Under the pieces are notes generated by a model. The model did not search any database, was not told the origin of the DNA, and worked only from the letters and a program-made list of their open reading frames with translations. A program made the position numbers and the translations under genes. This document shows, in pieces, positions 29,494 to 39,914 of a DNA stretch of 64,000 bases. The first letter of the stretch is position 1, and every line of letters starts with the position of its first letter. This DNA is from Oscillospiraceae bacterium (GTDB lineage: Bacteria; Bacillota; Clostridia; Oscillospirales; Ruminococcaceae): contig CADASU010000004.1 of assembly GCA_902790675.1 (NCBI GenBank), positions 62,001 to 126,000 of the forward strand, in the 5' to 3' direction.

Positions 29494-31188
29494 TTATTTA
29501 AGTTTATGCACAATATTTCCATTTAAATATGTTTCTATAACCTTGGTTTTATATATATTTTCGCAATCATATTCAAATATATTTTGATTTAAAATTATAA
29601 AATCCGCACATTTCCCCAGTTCCAAGCTACCAGTAGTGTCATCAATATTCATTGAATATGCCGCATTAAAAGTAAAGCCTCTTATAATATTTTGTAGCAA
29701 TTTTTTCATTTTAGAAGAGTCCTTTTTAATGTTAATAGGCAATTCATTTACGAACATTTGTATTTGTTCAAAAGGATTTAAAATCAAATTCGAAGGAAAA
29801 TCTAAAGAAATAGCAATTTTAAAATCAGGATTCAAATCTGACATAACAATAGCCCTAAACTGTTCATTCAATAAAAAATGATTTATATTTTGTAAATTTC
29901 CTATATTAATATTATTTTTAACAATACTAACAACAGGAATTATTCCATATTCATTAAATAATCTTATATCATTTTCATTCAAACCATTAAAATTATATAT
30001 AATATTTCTAAATTCGTTCGGCAGATTATTTTTTGCATCTTCACAAGCGTTCAAACTAATTCTAGTAGCCGATAAACCACAATAATCTGCATATATTCGT
30101 TTTTTCTTACTGTTTATTTTAGTATATATTCTGTTTAGTTCTTCTTGACTTTCCCAATAGCTCAATTTATCAGCATATGATTTTTCAATAAAAGGTCCTA
30201 TAAAAGGCAATTTCCCTCTCTCATTAAAAACATTATTAATATAAATTTTTGCAGAATCAACCTTAAACATATCACTATTATATTTTTCCGAACATTCATC
30301 TAATTTTTCAATATCCAAATCCAACTTTTTAACTATATTTCCGGATCGCACTCTTATTTTTAAATTTCCCAAATCTTCAATCTTTTTTAATAAATTAAAT
30401 GACAAATTAGAAAAACCCCTGTCAGGCAAAGTCATTATGGAAGTATATCCAAAAGAATTTAACTTATTTTGCAAATCCAAAAAACCAGATATCATTTTAT
30501 CTTCTCTAGTATTGTTTACAGAGACTAAGTCCAATGCATTTGCATAAATCATTCCCAAACACTCTCGACCCTTATTATTTAAACATACTTCGCCGCCCCA
30601 CGGAACTTTAGTTTGAAAACTAATATCAAAGTACTCAAATGCTTTTGAATTTAGCCATGCAAATTTTCCATCCATTGAAAAAATAACAATAGCGCTTTCT
30701 GAACTTATTCCATCCAAAATTTGCTTCATATTTTTCAAACACATCTGACTGTTCATAGAAAATAATGTGCTCGGATCAATCCATAATCCAACATACAATT
30801 CTTTAGCTAAACTATTTTCAACTTCGTTTTTTACAACATTATTAAAAGAATCAATATCTTTTACTCCTTCAATACAAAAATCCGCAAAACACCTATGCAT
30901 AATTTTTATTAAAGGATCGACAAATCCCGGCAAAATCATTTTTCCGTCTAAATCAACCACTTCTTTAGCGTTATCTTTATATTTCTTTCCATCATCAGCT
31001 GTCCCCAAAAACACTATTTTGCCATCCTTTATTGCCATATTTTCAGCAACAGTCCCAAAGTTATCCATAGTATATATTGCGCCATTTTCAAAAAACATAT
31101 CCACCATATGCTCATTGTCAATATATCCGCAGCCAGTAGTTAAAAACAAAATAAAAGCAATAGATAAAAAGCCATATAAAAATTTCAT
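29494..31188 (-). CDS. Amidohydrolase-like (YtcJ-type) lipoprotein lacking metal ligands
   Basis: A 564-residue membrane-anchored lipoprotein: hydrophobic signal ending in the lipobox LTTGC (Cys20 from ATG 31188, which has AAGGTGG upstream; the frame opens at 31221). The fold of YtcJ-type metal-dependent amidohydrolases is recognisable at both ends: NGAIYTMDNFGTVAENMAIK and DGKIVFLG at the start, GSLELGKCADFIILNQ near the end. The metal-binding positions have gone: the usual GFxDxHxH reads GFVDPLIKIMH, the usual His-Ala-x-Gly-Asp reads YADYCGLS, and the usual Arg-Ile-Glu-His reads NIIYNF. Only the late Asp (SLDFPSN) is kept. It is probably not a hydrolase. Binding or structural roles are possible; the function is unknown. 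Confidence 0.7.
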   Translation of the reverse strand: MKFLYGFLSIAFILFLTTGCGYIDNEHMVDMFFENGAIYTMDNFGTVAENMAIKDGKIVFLGTADDGKKYKDNAKEVVDLDGKMILPGFVDPLIKIMHRCFADFCIEGVKDIDSFNNVVKNEVENSLAKELYVGLWIDPSTLFSMNSQMCLKNMKQILDGISSESAIVIFSMDGKFAWLNSKAFEYFDISFQTKVPWGGEVCLNNKGRECLGMIYANALDLVSVNNTREDKMISGFLDLQNKLNSFGYTSIMTLPDRGFSNLSFNLLKKIEDLGNLKIRVRSGNIVKKLDLDIEKLDECSEKYNSDMFKVDSAKIYINNVFNERGKLPFIGPFIEKSYADKLSYWESQEELNRIYTKINSKKKRIYADYCGLSATRISLNACEDAKNNLPNEFRNIIYNFNGLNENDIRLFNEYGIIPVVSIVKNNINIGNLQNINHFLLNEQFRAIVMSDLNPDFKIAISLDFPSNLILNPFEQIQMFVNELPINIKKDSSKMKKLLQNIIRGFTFNAAYSMNIDDTTGSLELGKCADFIILNQNIFEYDCENIYKTKVIETYLNGNIVHKLK

Positions 31189-31266
31189 GAAATATTCCAC
31201 CTTAAATACAATTGAAAACAATACATGTAAAATATATATTTAAAGCAAATAAAGTTCATGTTAAAA

Positions 31267-31309
31267 CACAAAAAATCTAGCAATCTGATAAAAACAAATC
31301 GCTAGATTT
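31267..31309 (-). terminator. Terminator after the DUF2207 gene
   Basis: A 9-bp perfect stem AAATCTAGC/GCTAGATTT (31273-31281 with 31301-31309) is followed on the minus strand by a T-run (TTTTTTGTG). It ends the lemA-DUF2207 transcript before the lipoprotein gene. Confidence 0.8.
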
Positions 31310-31334
31310 ATATTTTCACTTATAGTTTTTAATT

Positions 31335-33236
31335 CTACCAAAAACTACTGCCACCGCCGCCATATCCTCCGCCAGCAACACCACCGCCTGTTCCAGAACT
31401 TCCACTTCCCCAACTAGAGGTGCTGCTGCTACTAGAAGACTCTTGCTTCTGAGTCATAGAGTTCATAGTGCTAGACATAACGCGATCTAACACAAAAACA
31501 TCAAACATTCCACTACCACTATACCAATCAGGTTCTTTTAAATTAATAGATTCAAACTTTTCAATCCATTTGCTGGAAATATCCAAAACATAAGTATATG
31601 GCAATATGTTGTAAAAATACTGCGGATCATCCATAACTAGTGCTTCTAATCTGTCTTTTTCTGCAGTAACCAAAAAATTTCTGAAGCCATTAATTCTTCC
31701 TAACATATTATGACCATATTCCGTTCTTTTTGGTAATAAAGATGCACAATATATCATAATAGCCACACAAACAACACCAACGCAATTAGCCAAAAAATAC
31801 GTTCTGTCATTAAACGAAACATAGCTGGACAAGGCCCACGGTATTAACAACAAAGCCGCTCGCAGTTTTAACGAACTAAACTTAGGTATAAAAATCATAA
31901 CAATCACAAACAATGCAACTGCACCAAGAATAACATAACCCAAATTGTCAAATTCATTATAAACAATCAAGCCAACAACTGCCACTGTTATTGTTATTGC
32001 CATCATTAAGATCAATTTAAATTTAGCTAAAACAAACTTTCTAAATATTTTAGGAAAATTTATTTTGTCAGCTTTAACCTGAACTTGTCCTACAGTTTTA
32101 TAAAATTTATCATACAAATCATCATAACCCACATCATTTTTTCCAGACTCAAATAGTCCCTCTAAAAACAAGCGCTCACTTTCATTGTTTCCATCATAAT
32201 CTTTAATTTTAGTTATTTTAAAATCATTATCATCATCAGATTCTTGTGATATTTTAATATACCCCTTATTAGCAAAATAAACTAATAAGGATGTTATGTC
32301 TTTATTGTCTGTATTTCCGCTCTTATAAATATATGCAATATCTAAACTATTCAAATCATCAGGAGGATAGAACTCAACAGGCTCAACTAAAGGCCCAGGC
32401 CTGTGTTTCAAACTAAAAGCAGTTATAAGTATAACAATAATCAGCAATATTACAGATACTCCTATAAGTACATAGTTAGTAAAACTATCATCTAATCCCG
32501 TTGATGTAAAATAGCCTTCAGGCAATTCACATCTAACAGTTAACGCTTCCCCTTTTTCCAATACTCCGTCATAACTACCTGTTATTTTATTTCCATTAAC
32601 ACTATATTTAACTTTTGAACTATCTTGACTACCCTTAGGCCCAGCAGTAAATCCTAACTTGCTCGCATCAAAATCTTTAGGCATAGTAATTGAAAAAGTT
32701 ACATTTCCACACGGCTCATCACGTTTACTACCCACCAAATCATAATAAAAATGATCTGCATCAGTTACTCTGTCTTTACCAGCATTATACTTATACTTTA
32801 CTGTATATTCCTTTTCTCCGATCACTTTCTTATCAGAAGATCCAATTTTAATATATTGCGAACCATCTTTAATATGTTTTTCAAACGTATCGCTCACAAA
32901 AATATCAGACATTTGAGCCTTATATTTTACCGAAGACCCATCTGGTTTTAAGAAACTGCCAACTAATTTACGCCAAACAACAATTCCATGTCCAAACCTT
33001 TTAAAATATACATTCCTTTTTTCAACAACATCAAACGTATTATTTTCATTCACAACAATATCTATGTCATATTTATCTATAACATAATCCTCAGATTTAT
33101 ATTGAGGCAATTGATGCACTTTAGCATTATTTTCAGAACCATTATCAGCTAAAACGACAGCATTAAAACAGCTAAAAGCAAACAACAAGATTATAGCTAA
33201 AAATTCCAAAATAATATTTTGAATTCTAACAGCCAT
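31335..33236 (-). CDS. DUF2207 family membrane protein with glycine-rich tail
   Basis: A 633-residue membrane protein with a signal peptide (hydrophobic residues about 8-30), then an extracytoplasmic beta-rich domain typical of DUF2207 (YKSEDYVIDKYDIDIVVNEN). A transmembrane helix lies near residue 260, a cytoplasmic segment follows, and then two to four further helices around 400-480. The tail is Ser- and Gly-rich and ends GGGYGGGGSSFW, a hallmark of the family. The frame opens at GTG 33248, but ATG 33236 is preferred. It is encoded 25 bp after lemA, a common pairing in many bacteria. The function is unknown; an envelope role is inferred. Confidence 0.85.
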   Translation of the reverse strand: MAVRIQNIILEFLAIILLFAFSCFNAVVLADNGSENNAKVHQLPQYKSEDYVIDKYDIDIVVNENNTFDVVEKRNVYFKRFGHGIVVWRKLVGSFLKPDGSSVKYKAQMSDIFVSDTFEKHIKDGSQYIKIGSSDKKVIGEKEYTVKYKYNAGKDRVTDADHFYYDLVGSKRDEPCGNVTFSITMPKDFDASKLGFTAGPKGSQDSSKVKYSVNGNKITGSYDGVLEKGEALTVRCELPEGYFTSTGLDDSFTNYVLIGVSVILLIIVILITAFSLKHRPGPLVEPVEFYPPDDLNSLDIAYIYKSGNTDNKDITSLLVYFANKGYIKISQESDDDNDFKITKIKDYDGNNESERLFLEGLFESGKNDVGYDDLYDKFYKTVGQVQVKADKINFPKIFRKFVLAKFKLILMMAITITVAVVGLIVYNEFDNLGYVILGAVALFVIVMIFIPKFSSLKLRAALLLIPWALSSYVSFNDRTYFLANCVGVVCVAIMIYCASLLPKRTEYGHNMLGRINGFRNFLVTAEKDRLEALVMDDPQYFYNILPYTYVLDISSKWIEKFESINLKEPDWYSGSGMFDVFVLDRVMSSTMNSMTQKQESSSSSSTSSWGSGSSGTGGGVAGGGYGGGGSSFW

Positions 33237-33261
33237 AAAAACCACCACTTTTGCATATTAT

Positions 33262-33810
33262 TTAAAACTTAACTTGAACATTTTCTCTTTCAGCCGAGCT
33301 AGTTTCAAACATAGTCTTTTTAGTATAGCCAAACATACCCGCAAAAATATTACTTGGGAAAATTTGAATTTTATCATTATATAATTTAACAACACCATTA
33401 TAATATTTTCGAGAATTAGCAATATCATCTTCAATCTTAGATAACTGACTCGTTAAATCTCTAAAATTATCACTAGCCTTTAAATTAGGATAATTTTCCA
33501 CCAAAACCATCAATTTACCGATTTGACCAGAAAGAGCCTGATTAGTTTTAATTTTTTCTTCGTCTGTCATTCCATCATAAGCACCATTTCTCAATTTAAC
33601 AATCTTTTCTAATGTTCCTTCTTCATGCTTTGCATAGCCCTTAACAGTTTCAACCAAATTCGGAATAAGATCCCACCTTTTTTTCAAATAAACATCCATA
33701 GTTGAAAACGCTTCTTGAACTTTATTATTAATTCTAACTAAACCATTATACAAAGAAATTGCATATATAATGATAAGCACAACAACACCAATTATAATAT
33801 ACATCAGCAT
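33262..33810 (-). CDS. lemA: LemA family protein
   Basis: A 182-residue protein with one N-terminal membrane helix (IIIGVVVLIIIYAISLYNGL) and a long helical outer domain. RINNKVQEAFSTMDVYLKKR and RDLIPNLVETVKGYAKHEEG-like segments are typical of LemA. ATG 33810 follows GAGGGGG with an 8-nt spacer; a TTG two codons upstream lies too close to that site. First gene of a two-gene operon with the DUF2207 protein. The biochemical role of LemA is not settled. Confidence 0.92.
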   Translation of the reverse strand: MLMYIIIGVVVLIIIYAISLYNGLVRINNKVQEAFSTMDVYLKKRWDLIPNLVETVKGYAKHEEGTLEKIVKLRNGAYDGMTDEEKIKTNQALSGQIGKLMVLVENYPNLKASDNFRDLTSQLSKIEDDIANSRKYYNGVVKLYNDKIQIFPSNIFAGMFGYTKKTMFETSSAERENVQVKF

Positions 33811-33870
33811 ATTCAAATCCCCCTCTTTTATATAATATCTATTAAAAAACTAACATCTTTATAGTATTGA

Positions 33871-33899
33871 AGTATACTACAACAAAAAAACAACGTCAA
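33871..33899 (-). promoter_or_regulatory. Promoter of the lemA operon
   Basis: TTGACG (33899-33894) and TATACT (33876-33871) on the minus strand are 17 bp apart, about 60 bp before the lemA start. Confidence 0.7.
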
Positions 33900-33957
33900 G
33901 TAAAAAACCAGCCATCACTCAACATAACACAAATAGTATAGGTGTTTAATCAAATTC

Positions 33958-33994
33958 AAAATAAAAAAGCAATTCCAATATTACTAGGAATTAC
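33958..33994 (-). terminator. Terminator after tRNA-Ala
   Basis: On the minus strand an 8-pair stem GTAATTCC/GGAATTGC (33994-33987 with 33976-33969) with a 10-nt loop is followed by TTTTTTATTTT. It lies 27 bp beyond the tRNA 3' end. Confidence 0.88.
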
Positions 33995-34020
33995 TTCTCA
34001 CAAAATAAAAATTAATATAT

Positions 34021-34096
<76 letters not shown>

Positions 34097-34127
34097 GAAA
34101 TCATATTAAAAAATCAAGCACATATTT

Positions 34128-34155
34128 ATTATACAGCATTTTTTTCAAAAATCAA
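34128..34155 (-). promoter_or_regulatory. Likely promoter of tRNA-Ala
   Basis: TTGATT (34155-34150) and TATAAT (34133-34128) on the minus strand are 16 bp apart, about 30 bp before the tRNA. Confidence 0.55.
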
Positions 34156-34184
34156 CAAATCCAATATAAATCACAAAAATTTCA

Positions 34185-35102
34185 CTAATGCAAAAAATTT
34201 ATACATTTATAATTTTCAGCAATATTTAAATCTTTTCTTATAGCACTTTTTAGCTGATTCAAAGAATCAAATTTCTTTTCCCCTCTAATATATTTCAAAA
34301 TGGACACTTTAACACGCTTTCCATATAAGTTTTTTCCACAATAATTAATAATATATGTTTCAGCAATTGGCCTACTAACTAAACTAATAGACGGCCTAAC
34401 TCCAATATTCGTCACTCCCATATACTCTTTTTCGTCTATAATAACCCTAGAAACATAAACTCCTATTTTAGGAATTATACAGTCAGACGGAAAATTTTGA
34501 TTTATTGTTGGATATCCAATTTTTCTACCATTTTTATTTCCTTCAACCACAACATAGTTCCAAAAATAGTCATATCCAAGCATATCTCTTGCTATTGTCA
34601 AATCCGCGTTTAACAAAGCTTTACGAATAATTGAAGAAGATATAAGCCTATTTTCATGTTTTAAAGATTCAACCACTAAAGCTCGAATATTATTTTTAGC
34701 TGATAATTTTTCAAGTAATTCAACACTTCCCAAAGCTTTTCTACCAAATCGAAAATTTTCACCACAAATTAACACTTTAGCATTTAATCTTTTGGCCAAA
34801 TATTCCTCAATAAAGTCCTCAGCAGTGATATTCTTTATATCTGAAAAAGAAGGTTCAATTAAAACTTTTACTCCCAGCTTTTCTATCAAATCATACTTAG
34901 TATCATTGTTATTTAAAAGAAGCATATTTTTTTTACACTCAGGACAATTCACACCATTACTAAATGTAAAAACAACTGGCAAATGTCCACTATTAACCGC
35001 TAACGATATTACTTTTTGATGTGCTATATGCAAGCCATCAAAAAAGCCTAGCGCAACGGCCGTCTTCTTAGAAAAATCTGGTATATACTTCAATATTTCC
35101 AT
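34185..35102 (-). CDS. ribF: Bifunctional riboflavin kinase / FAD synthetase RibF
   Basis: Makes FMN and FAD from riboflavin. The N-terminal adenylyltransferase has GFFDGLHIAHQ and CGENFRFGRKALG with ISSSIIRKAL. The C-terminal flavokinase begins with NGRKIGYPTINQNFPSD and has GVYVSRV. The 305-residue length is typical. In the usual first motif the second Gly before the final His is Ala here, a mild change. It lies 3 bp after truB at the end of the infB operon. No FMN riboswitch was seen. Confidence 0.95.
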   Translation of the reverse strand: MEILKYIPDFSKKTAVALGFFDGLHIAHQKVISLAVNSGHLPVVFTFSNGVNCPECKKNMLLLNNNDTKYDLIEKLGVKVLIEPSFSDIKNITAEDFIEEYLAKRLNAKVLICGENFRFGRKALGSVELLEKLSAKNNIRALVVESLKHENRLISSSIIRKALLNADLTIARDMLGYDYFWNYVVVEGNKNGRKIGYPTINQNFPSDCIIPKIGVYVSRVIIDEKEYMGVTNIGVRPSISLVSRPIAETYIINYCGKNLYGKRVKVSILKYIRGEKKFDSLNQLKSAIRKDLNIAENYKCINFLH

Positions 35103-35105
35103 ATA

Positions 35106-35990
35106 TTAATCAATATCCTCTACCAATAATTTATCAATTTTCAGTCTACCTTCAAATTGATGAGCTATTCCCAAAAATTTGCTGCCATAGACAGCAACTT
35201 GCCCATAAATTTCAGAAAAATTTTTTAACGAAAGTTTAACGCCATTTTTAAACATTATTTCCTGCTTTTTGTCAAGATAAATACGCGGTAAACTGCAGAA
35301 CACACTCTCTATAGGCAGTAAAAATTCTTCCAACATTCCCCTATCATTTAGAAGTTTTATTTCATCTATAGTTTTACATTGCTTTATATCATATCCACAA
35401 GCCATAGTTCTAGTTAAATCTGTCAAAACTCCGCCCACTCCAAGCTCAGTTCCTATATCATCACAAAGAGTTCTTATATATGTTCCACTCGAACAAAAAA
35501 CTTCCATCTCACCAACTTGTAAATTTTCATCAAAACTTTTGCAATTTAATTCATATATTTCAACTTCACGAGATTTTCTTTCAACAGTTTGGCCTTGCCT
35601 CGCCAATTTATATAGAGGAACACCATTTTTTTTAACTGCAGAATACATAGGAGGAACTTGCTTTATTTTTCCAATATAGTGTTTTAAAACGTCAATAATT
35701 TCTTTTTTTGTAACATAACTTTTTTTCTCTTCTATAACCGTTCCAGTAATATCCAGCGTGTTAGTTTTCTTGCCCAGCATAAATTTTGCCACATATTTTT
35801 TATCCTTATTATCCATATAAGATATAACCTTTGTTGCCTTACCGACAAAAACAGGCAAAACACCAGTCGCCATTGGATCCAATGTTCCAGCATGTCCAAT
35901 TTTTTTTGTTTTTAAAACGCCTCTCAGTTTAGCAACAACATCAAAAGATGTAAAGCCATCAGGCTTATTCACACAAACAATGCCATTCAA
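35106..35990 (-). CDS. truB: tRNA pseudouridine-55 synthase TruB
   Basis: Makes pseudouridine 55 in the T-loop of tRNAs. The 294-residue protein begins MNGIVCVNKPDGFTSFDVVA and has the catalytic Asp38 in GHAGTLDPMATGVLPV, then KKYVAKFMLGKKTNTLDITG. A C-terminal PUA-like segment follows. Its ATG overlaps the nrnA stop by 4 bp. Confidence 0.97.
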   Translation of the reverse strand: MNGIVCVNKPDGFTSFDVVAKLRGVLKTKKIGHAGTLDPMATGVLPVFVGKATKVISYMDNKDKKYVAKFMLGKKTNTLDITGTVIEEKKSYVTKKEIIDVLKHYIGKIKQVPPMYSAVKKNGVPLYKLARQGQTVERKSREVEIYELNCKSFDENLQVGEMEVFCSSGTYIRTLCDDIGTELGVGGVLTDLTRTMACGYDIKQCKTIDEIKLLNDRGMLEEFLLPIESVFCSLPRIYLDKKQEIMFKNGVKLSLKNFSEIYGQVAVYGSKFLGIAHQFEGRLKIDKLLVEDID

Positions 35991-36928
35991 AAAAATATCT
36001 CCTTTTTCAGTTTGTCTAAAATCTTATTTTTAACAGTTTGCATATCGCCATTTATTTTAAAGCCAGCCGCCCGTTTGTGTCCCCCGCCACCAAAATATCC
36101 ACAAAATTCAGAAGCATCCACAAAAGAATTTGTTCTAACAGAAGCTTTATATTCATTTATGTCTTTTTCTTTTACAGTTATTCCTACTTCAACACCTTCA
36201 GGACAAACTGCAATTGCTGCTACGCCATCGAATGTAGATTCGCTAGCTCCTGCCGACCTCATCATATCATTAGTCACAAAAACTATTGCACATTTATTAT
36301 TATAAAAATATTCTAAATTTTCAATAACTAACCGTTCTAACTCCAATCTAGCAACACTTTTTTGAGTGAACATCTTGAAATTAATCTTATGTGCATCTGC
36401 ACCAAATTCCATCAATTCAGCCGCTATTTTATGGGTAATTGCCCTAACGTTAGAAAATTTAAAACAGCCCGTGTCAGTACAAATTCCAGTATATAAACAA
36501 TCTGCTATTTTGCTTGTAAAATTTACATTCATTTGTTTCAAAATCAGATATACCAATTCACATACAGCAGCAGCTTTACTATCGACACATTTATATTCAG
36601 CCGGTATATTATTGCGCTCATGGTGATCTATACACAGGGAAAACTGTAATTTTTGTTGCGAATCACTAAGTAAACCAATATCTGCAACATCAACCGTAAC
36701 ATTATATTCTGGCTTAAAATCACCCATTTGATCGGGATACATATATTGAAATTTCTCAGGCAAATCATCACCGCACTCAACACAGCATTTCTTGCCCATA
36801 GATCTTAGAGCATAAAATATCGCAAAAGCTCCACCCAAAGTATCTCCATCAGGAGACAAATGACAAAGCAGTCTTATTTTGTCATGAACAGCTAAAAATT
36901 CAGCTGCTCTATTTATTTCATCCAACAT
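35987..36928 (-). CDS. nrnA: DHH-family nanoRNase / pAp phosphatase NrnA
   Basis: Degrades short oligoribonucleotides and dephosphorylates pAp. The 313-residue DHH/DHHA1 protein has HLSPDGDT (His23, Asp27, Asp29), the signature IDHHERN, GICTDTGCFKFS and the DHHA1 substrate-binding GGGGHKRAAGF. It sits between rbfA and truB, as in many Firmicutes. Confidence 0.94.
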   Translation of the reverse strand: MLDEINRAAEFLAVHDKIRLLCHLSPDGDTLGGAFAIFYALRSMGKKCCVECGDDLPEKFQYMYPDQMGDFKPEYNVTVDVADIGLLSDSQQKLQFSLCIDHHERNNIPAEYKCVDSKAAAVCELVYLILKQMNVNFTSKIADCLYTGICTDTGCFKFSNVRAITHKIAAELMEFGADAHKINFKMFTQKSVARLELERLVIENLEYFYNNKCAIVFVTNDMMRSAGASESTFDGVAAIAVCPEGVEVGITVKEKDINEYKASVRTNSFVDASEFCGYFGGGGHKRAAGFKINGDMQTVKNKILDKLKKEIFF

Positions 36929-36934
36929 AGCTCT

Positions 36935-37285
36935 CTATTTCCCTTCATGAAATCCCAAAAAAACTTCATCTAAGTGAGAACCATACGCTATAGAATCATC
37001 TGCAATAAATCTAAGCTCAGGACTTTTTCTTAATCTGAGTCTATTAGACAGATCTCTCTTTATATATCCTGATGCACCCACCAAAGCCTTCACAGCTAGT
37101 TTTGCATCATTCATACCCTTAATTGAACTAATATATATTTTAGCAAATGAACAGTCCCCAGCAATATCGACACGAACCACACTAATGTTTAAACTATCCA
37201 CACGAGGATCCTTTAACTCTCTTATTAAAAAACTAACTTCTCGTTTTATATCTTCTGCCATTCGCGCAGACTTATGACTAGCCAT
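36935..37285 (-). CDS. rbfA: Ribosome-binding factor A
   Basis: Helps 16S rRNA 5'-end maturation during 30S assembly. The 116-residue protein has MASHKSARMAEDIKREVSFL and the KH-like core LRLRKSPELRFIADDS. The frame opens at 37315, but ATG 37285 has GGAGG five bases upstream and gives the conserved start. It lies between infB and nrnA. Confidence 0.96.
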   Translation of the reverse strand: MASHKSARMAEDIKREVSFLIRELKDPRVDSLNISVVRVDIAGDCSFAKIYISSIKGMNDAKLAVKALVGASGYIKRDLSNRLRLRKSPELRFIADDSIAYGSHLDEVFLGFHEGK

Positions 37286-37349
37286 AAAAACCTCCATCAA
37301 TAAATAATATTGCAATAAACATATTAAACAAATCTAACCCAAAGAACAA

Positions 37350-39851
37350 CTAGTCACGATATTCTTCTAACATAAACGACTCAAAAACATCTCCAACTTT
37401 TATGTCATTAAATTTTTCAAGACCAATTCCACACTCAAATCCTTTTGCAACTTCTTTAACATCATCTTTAAATCTTTTCAATGAGTTAATGGTATCTTCT
37501 ACAACAACAATGCCATCTCTAACCAATCTTATTTGAGCACTTCTTAAAACTTTTCCTTCAGTGATATAGCAACCAGCTATTGTTCCAACACTAGAAATCT
37601 TATAAACTTCACGAACCTCTGCCGTTCCGAGATTAACTTCCCTAATTTTAGGCTTCAGCATTCCTTTAATTGCCTGTTCAACATCCTCAATTGCATCATA
37701 AATAACACGATATAGTCTTAATTCTATTCCATGCTCATCTGCTCCACGCTTTGCAACCGAATCCGGGCGAACATTAAAGCCAATAATAACTGCATTAGAC
37801 GCATTAGCAAGCATAACATCAGATTTATTTATTGCACCAACCGCTCCATGAATAACCTTAACCTTAACTTCTTCATTAGATAGTTTTTCAAGCGAACTTT
37901 TAACAGCCTCAACCGAGCCCTGAACATCAGCTTTAACAACAATTGGCAGTTCTTTTCTTTCTCCCTCTTCAATTTGACTGAACAAATTATCCAACGTTAC
38001 TTTATTATACGATGCAAATCTTTCTTGTTTTTCCGCAAACTTACGTTTATCAACAAGTTCTTTAGCAAGTTTTTCATTCTCAACAGCGTTAAACACATCT
38101 CCAGCTGACGGGACTTCAGATAAACCAGTAATCTCAACCGGCATAGAAGGACCAGCCGACTTAACTTCCTGCCCTTTATCATTAATCATTGCGCGAACAC
38201 GCCCAACAGATACACCAGCAATTATTGAATCTCCAACATTAAGAGTTCCGTTTTGGACAAGTAACGTAGCAACAGGACCTCTTCCTCTGTCTAAATATGC
38301 TTCAACAACAGCACCTTTAGCAAATCTATTAGGATTAGCCTTTAATTCTTTTACTTCAGCAACCAAATCAACCATTTCCAAAAGTTGCTCAATTCCTTCG
38401 CCGGTTCTCGCAGAAACTGGAACACAAATTATATCTCCACCCCACTCTTCAGGAATCAATCCATGCTCTGTTAAGCCCTGCTTAACACGATCAACATTAG
38501 CTTCAGGTTTATCAATCTTATTTATAGCAACAATAATAGAAACCTCCGCAGCTTTAGCATGATTAATTGCTTCAACAGTTTGGGGCATAATTCCATCATC
38601 TGCAGCAACAACCAAAATAGCTATATCGGTCATATTAGCACCGCGCATCCTCATAGACGTAAATGCTTCATGTCCCGGAGTATCTAAAAATGTTATACTT
38701 TTTCCTGTCTTATCATGGACTTTATATGCACCAATATGCTGAGTAATTCCACCTGCTTCACCTGAAGTAACTTCAGAGTTTCTTATCTTATCTAAAAGGC
38801 TAGTTTTACCATGGTCAACATGGCCCATAACAACAACTATAGGGTCTCTCTTAACAAGGTTTTCACTATCATCTTCTTCATCTTCAAAAAGACGCTCTTC
38901 AATTGTTATTGTAACTTCGTGTTCAACTTTAGCTCCAAGCTCTTCAGCAACAATCGCCGCAGTATCAAAGTCAATTAAGTCGTTCATTCCTGACATAACA
39001 CCCAAAGCTATCAATTTTTTAATAACCTCAGCAACGTTAACCTTAAGCCTTGAAGCAAGTTCAGAAACAACTATTTCATCTGGAATTTTAACTTTTAATT
39101 TCTGCTTTCTAGCACGTTCTAATGCCAAACGTTGAAGCTTCTGAGCCTCTGTTTCTTTTTTATTAGAACTACGATTCTTTTTATTACCACGATTTTTAAT
39201 TTTTTGTTTTCTTTGAAAATTATCATTAATATTACTTTGCTGAGCCATATTTTCATAACGCTCATTATACTTATCTAAATTAACCTGAACAGACTTAGTA
39301 TCCACATGATTATTATTGTCTACTTCTTTAACAACATTTGTAGATGGTTCATCCACATTAGGCTTGAGCTCAATTGTCTTAGTTAATTTAGCTTTCTTTT
39401 TAACATTTTTAGCCTTTTCTACAACATTTTTAACTTTTTCTACAACATTCTTAGATTTTGATTTAACACTTTCTTTTTTATTTTTGCTAGAATCGGTCTT
39501 TTTTGAAACAGTGCTTTTCTGAGATTTATTTTTTTCAGAAGTATCTTTCTTATCATTAGAAGCATTTAAATTGTTTTCTTTTTTACCCACACTTTTAGAA
39601 TTCTCCTTTTTCCTAGCGGCAACTCTTTTTCTAGTTGCCGGTTTTTCACTAGAAGAAGCAAAATATTCATCAAAATTTGCAACCTCATTCTTTTGTGAAT
39701 ATATTTCCAAGGCAATATTAATTTCTTCTTCAGTTAAAATAGTGCTAGTCTTTTTTTGTCCATCAGTATATTCTTCCAAAACTTCAATTAGCTCTTTGGA
39801 CTTTATATTCAGATCTTTTGCTAAATCCGATACTTTACATTTTTTTACCAT
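37350..39851 (-). CDS. infB: Translation initiation factor IF-2
   Basis: GTPase that brings initiator tRNA to the ribosome. The 833-residue protein has an N-terminal IF2_N domain ([20 protein letters not shown]), a low-complexity Lys/Ser/Asn-rich linker of about 170 residues, a second IF2_N motif, then the G domain: [13 protein letters not shown] and NKID. Domains II-IV follow. ATG 39851 is preferred to the GTG at 39863 because the AGAGGAGTG site abuts the latter. It lies between ylxQ and rbfA. Confidence 0.97.
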   Translation of the reverse strand: MVKKCKVSDLAKDLNIKSKELIEVLEEYTDGQKKTSTILTEEEINIALEIYSQKNEVANFDEYFASSSEKPATRKRVAARKKENSKSVGKKENNLNASNDKKDTSEKNKSQKSTVSKKTDSSKNKKESVKSKSKNVVEKVKNVVEKAKNVKKKAKLTKTIELKPNVDEPSTNVVKEVDNNNHVDTKSVQVNLDKYNERYENMAQQSNINDNFQRKQKIKNRGNKKNRSSNKKETEAQKLQRLALERARKQKLKVKIPDEIVVSELASRLKVNVAEVIKKLIALGVMSGMNDLIDFDTAAIVAEELGAKVEHEVTITIEERLFEDEEDDSENLVKRDPIVVVMGHVDHGKTSLLDKIRNSEVTSGEAGGITQHIGAYKVHDKTGKSITFLDTPGHEAFTSMRMRGANMTDIAILVVAADDGIMPQTVEAINHAKAAEVSIIVAINKIDKPEANVDRVKQGLTEHGLIPEEWGGDIICVPVSARTGEGIEQLLEMVDLVAEVKELKANPNRFAKGAVVEAYLDRGRGPVATLLVQNGTLNVGDSIIAGVSVGRVRAMINDKGQEVKSAGPSMPVEITGLSEVPSAGDVFNAVENEKLAKELVDKRKFAEKQERFASYNKVTLDNLFSQIEEGERKELPIVVKADVQGSVEAVKSSLEKLSNEEVKVKVIHGAVGAINKSDVMLANASNAVIIGFNVRPDSVAKRGADEHGIELRLYRVIYDAIEDVEQAIKGMLKPKIREVNLGTAEVREVYKISSVGTIAGCYITEGKVLRSAQIRLVRDGIVVVEDTINSLKRFKDDVKEVAKGFECGIGLEKFNDIKVGDVFESFMLEEYRD

Positions 39852-39914
39852 AAAAAAGATCACTCCTCTGTTGTCTATTATTGAATTAATCTCATAATCA
39901 AAAATAACTTTTTT

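Noticed and set aside
30767..31243. A 158-codon plus-strand open frame antisense to the lipoprotein gene
   Set aside because: Complementary to a gene with clear family landmarks; the translation looks like a reverse-frame artefact.
34097..34184. FMN riboswitch near ribF
   Set aside because: The region is downstream of ribF and holds only a tRNA promoter; no conserved FMN aptamer sequence is visible there or in the operon leader.
39300..39600. Repetitive Lys/Ser/Asn stretch as a possible separate gene or insertion
   Set aside because: It is the ordinary low-complexity linker between the N-terminal domains of IF-2.
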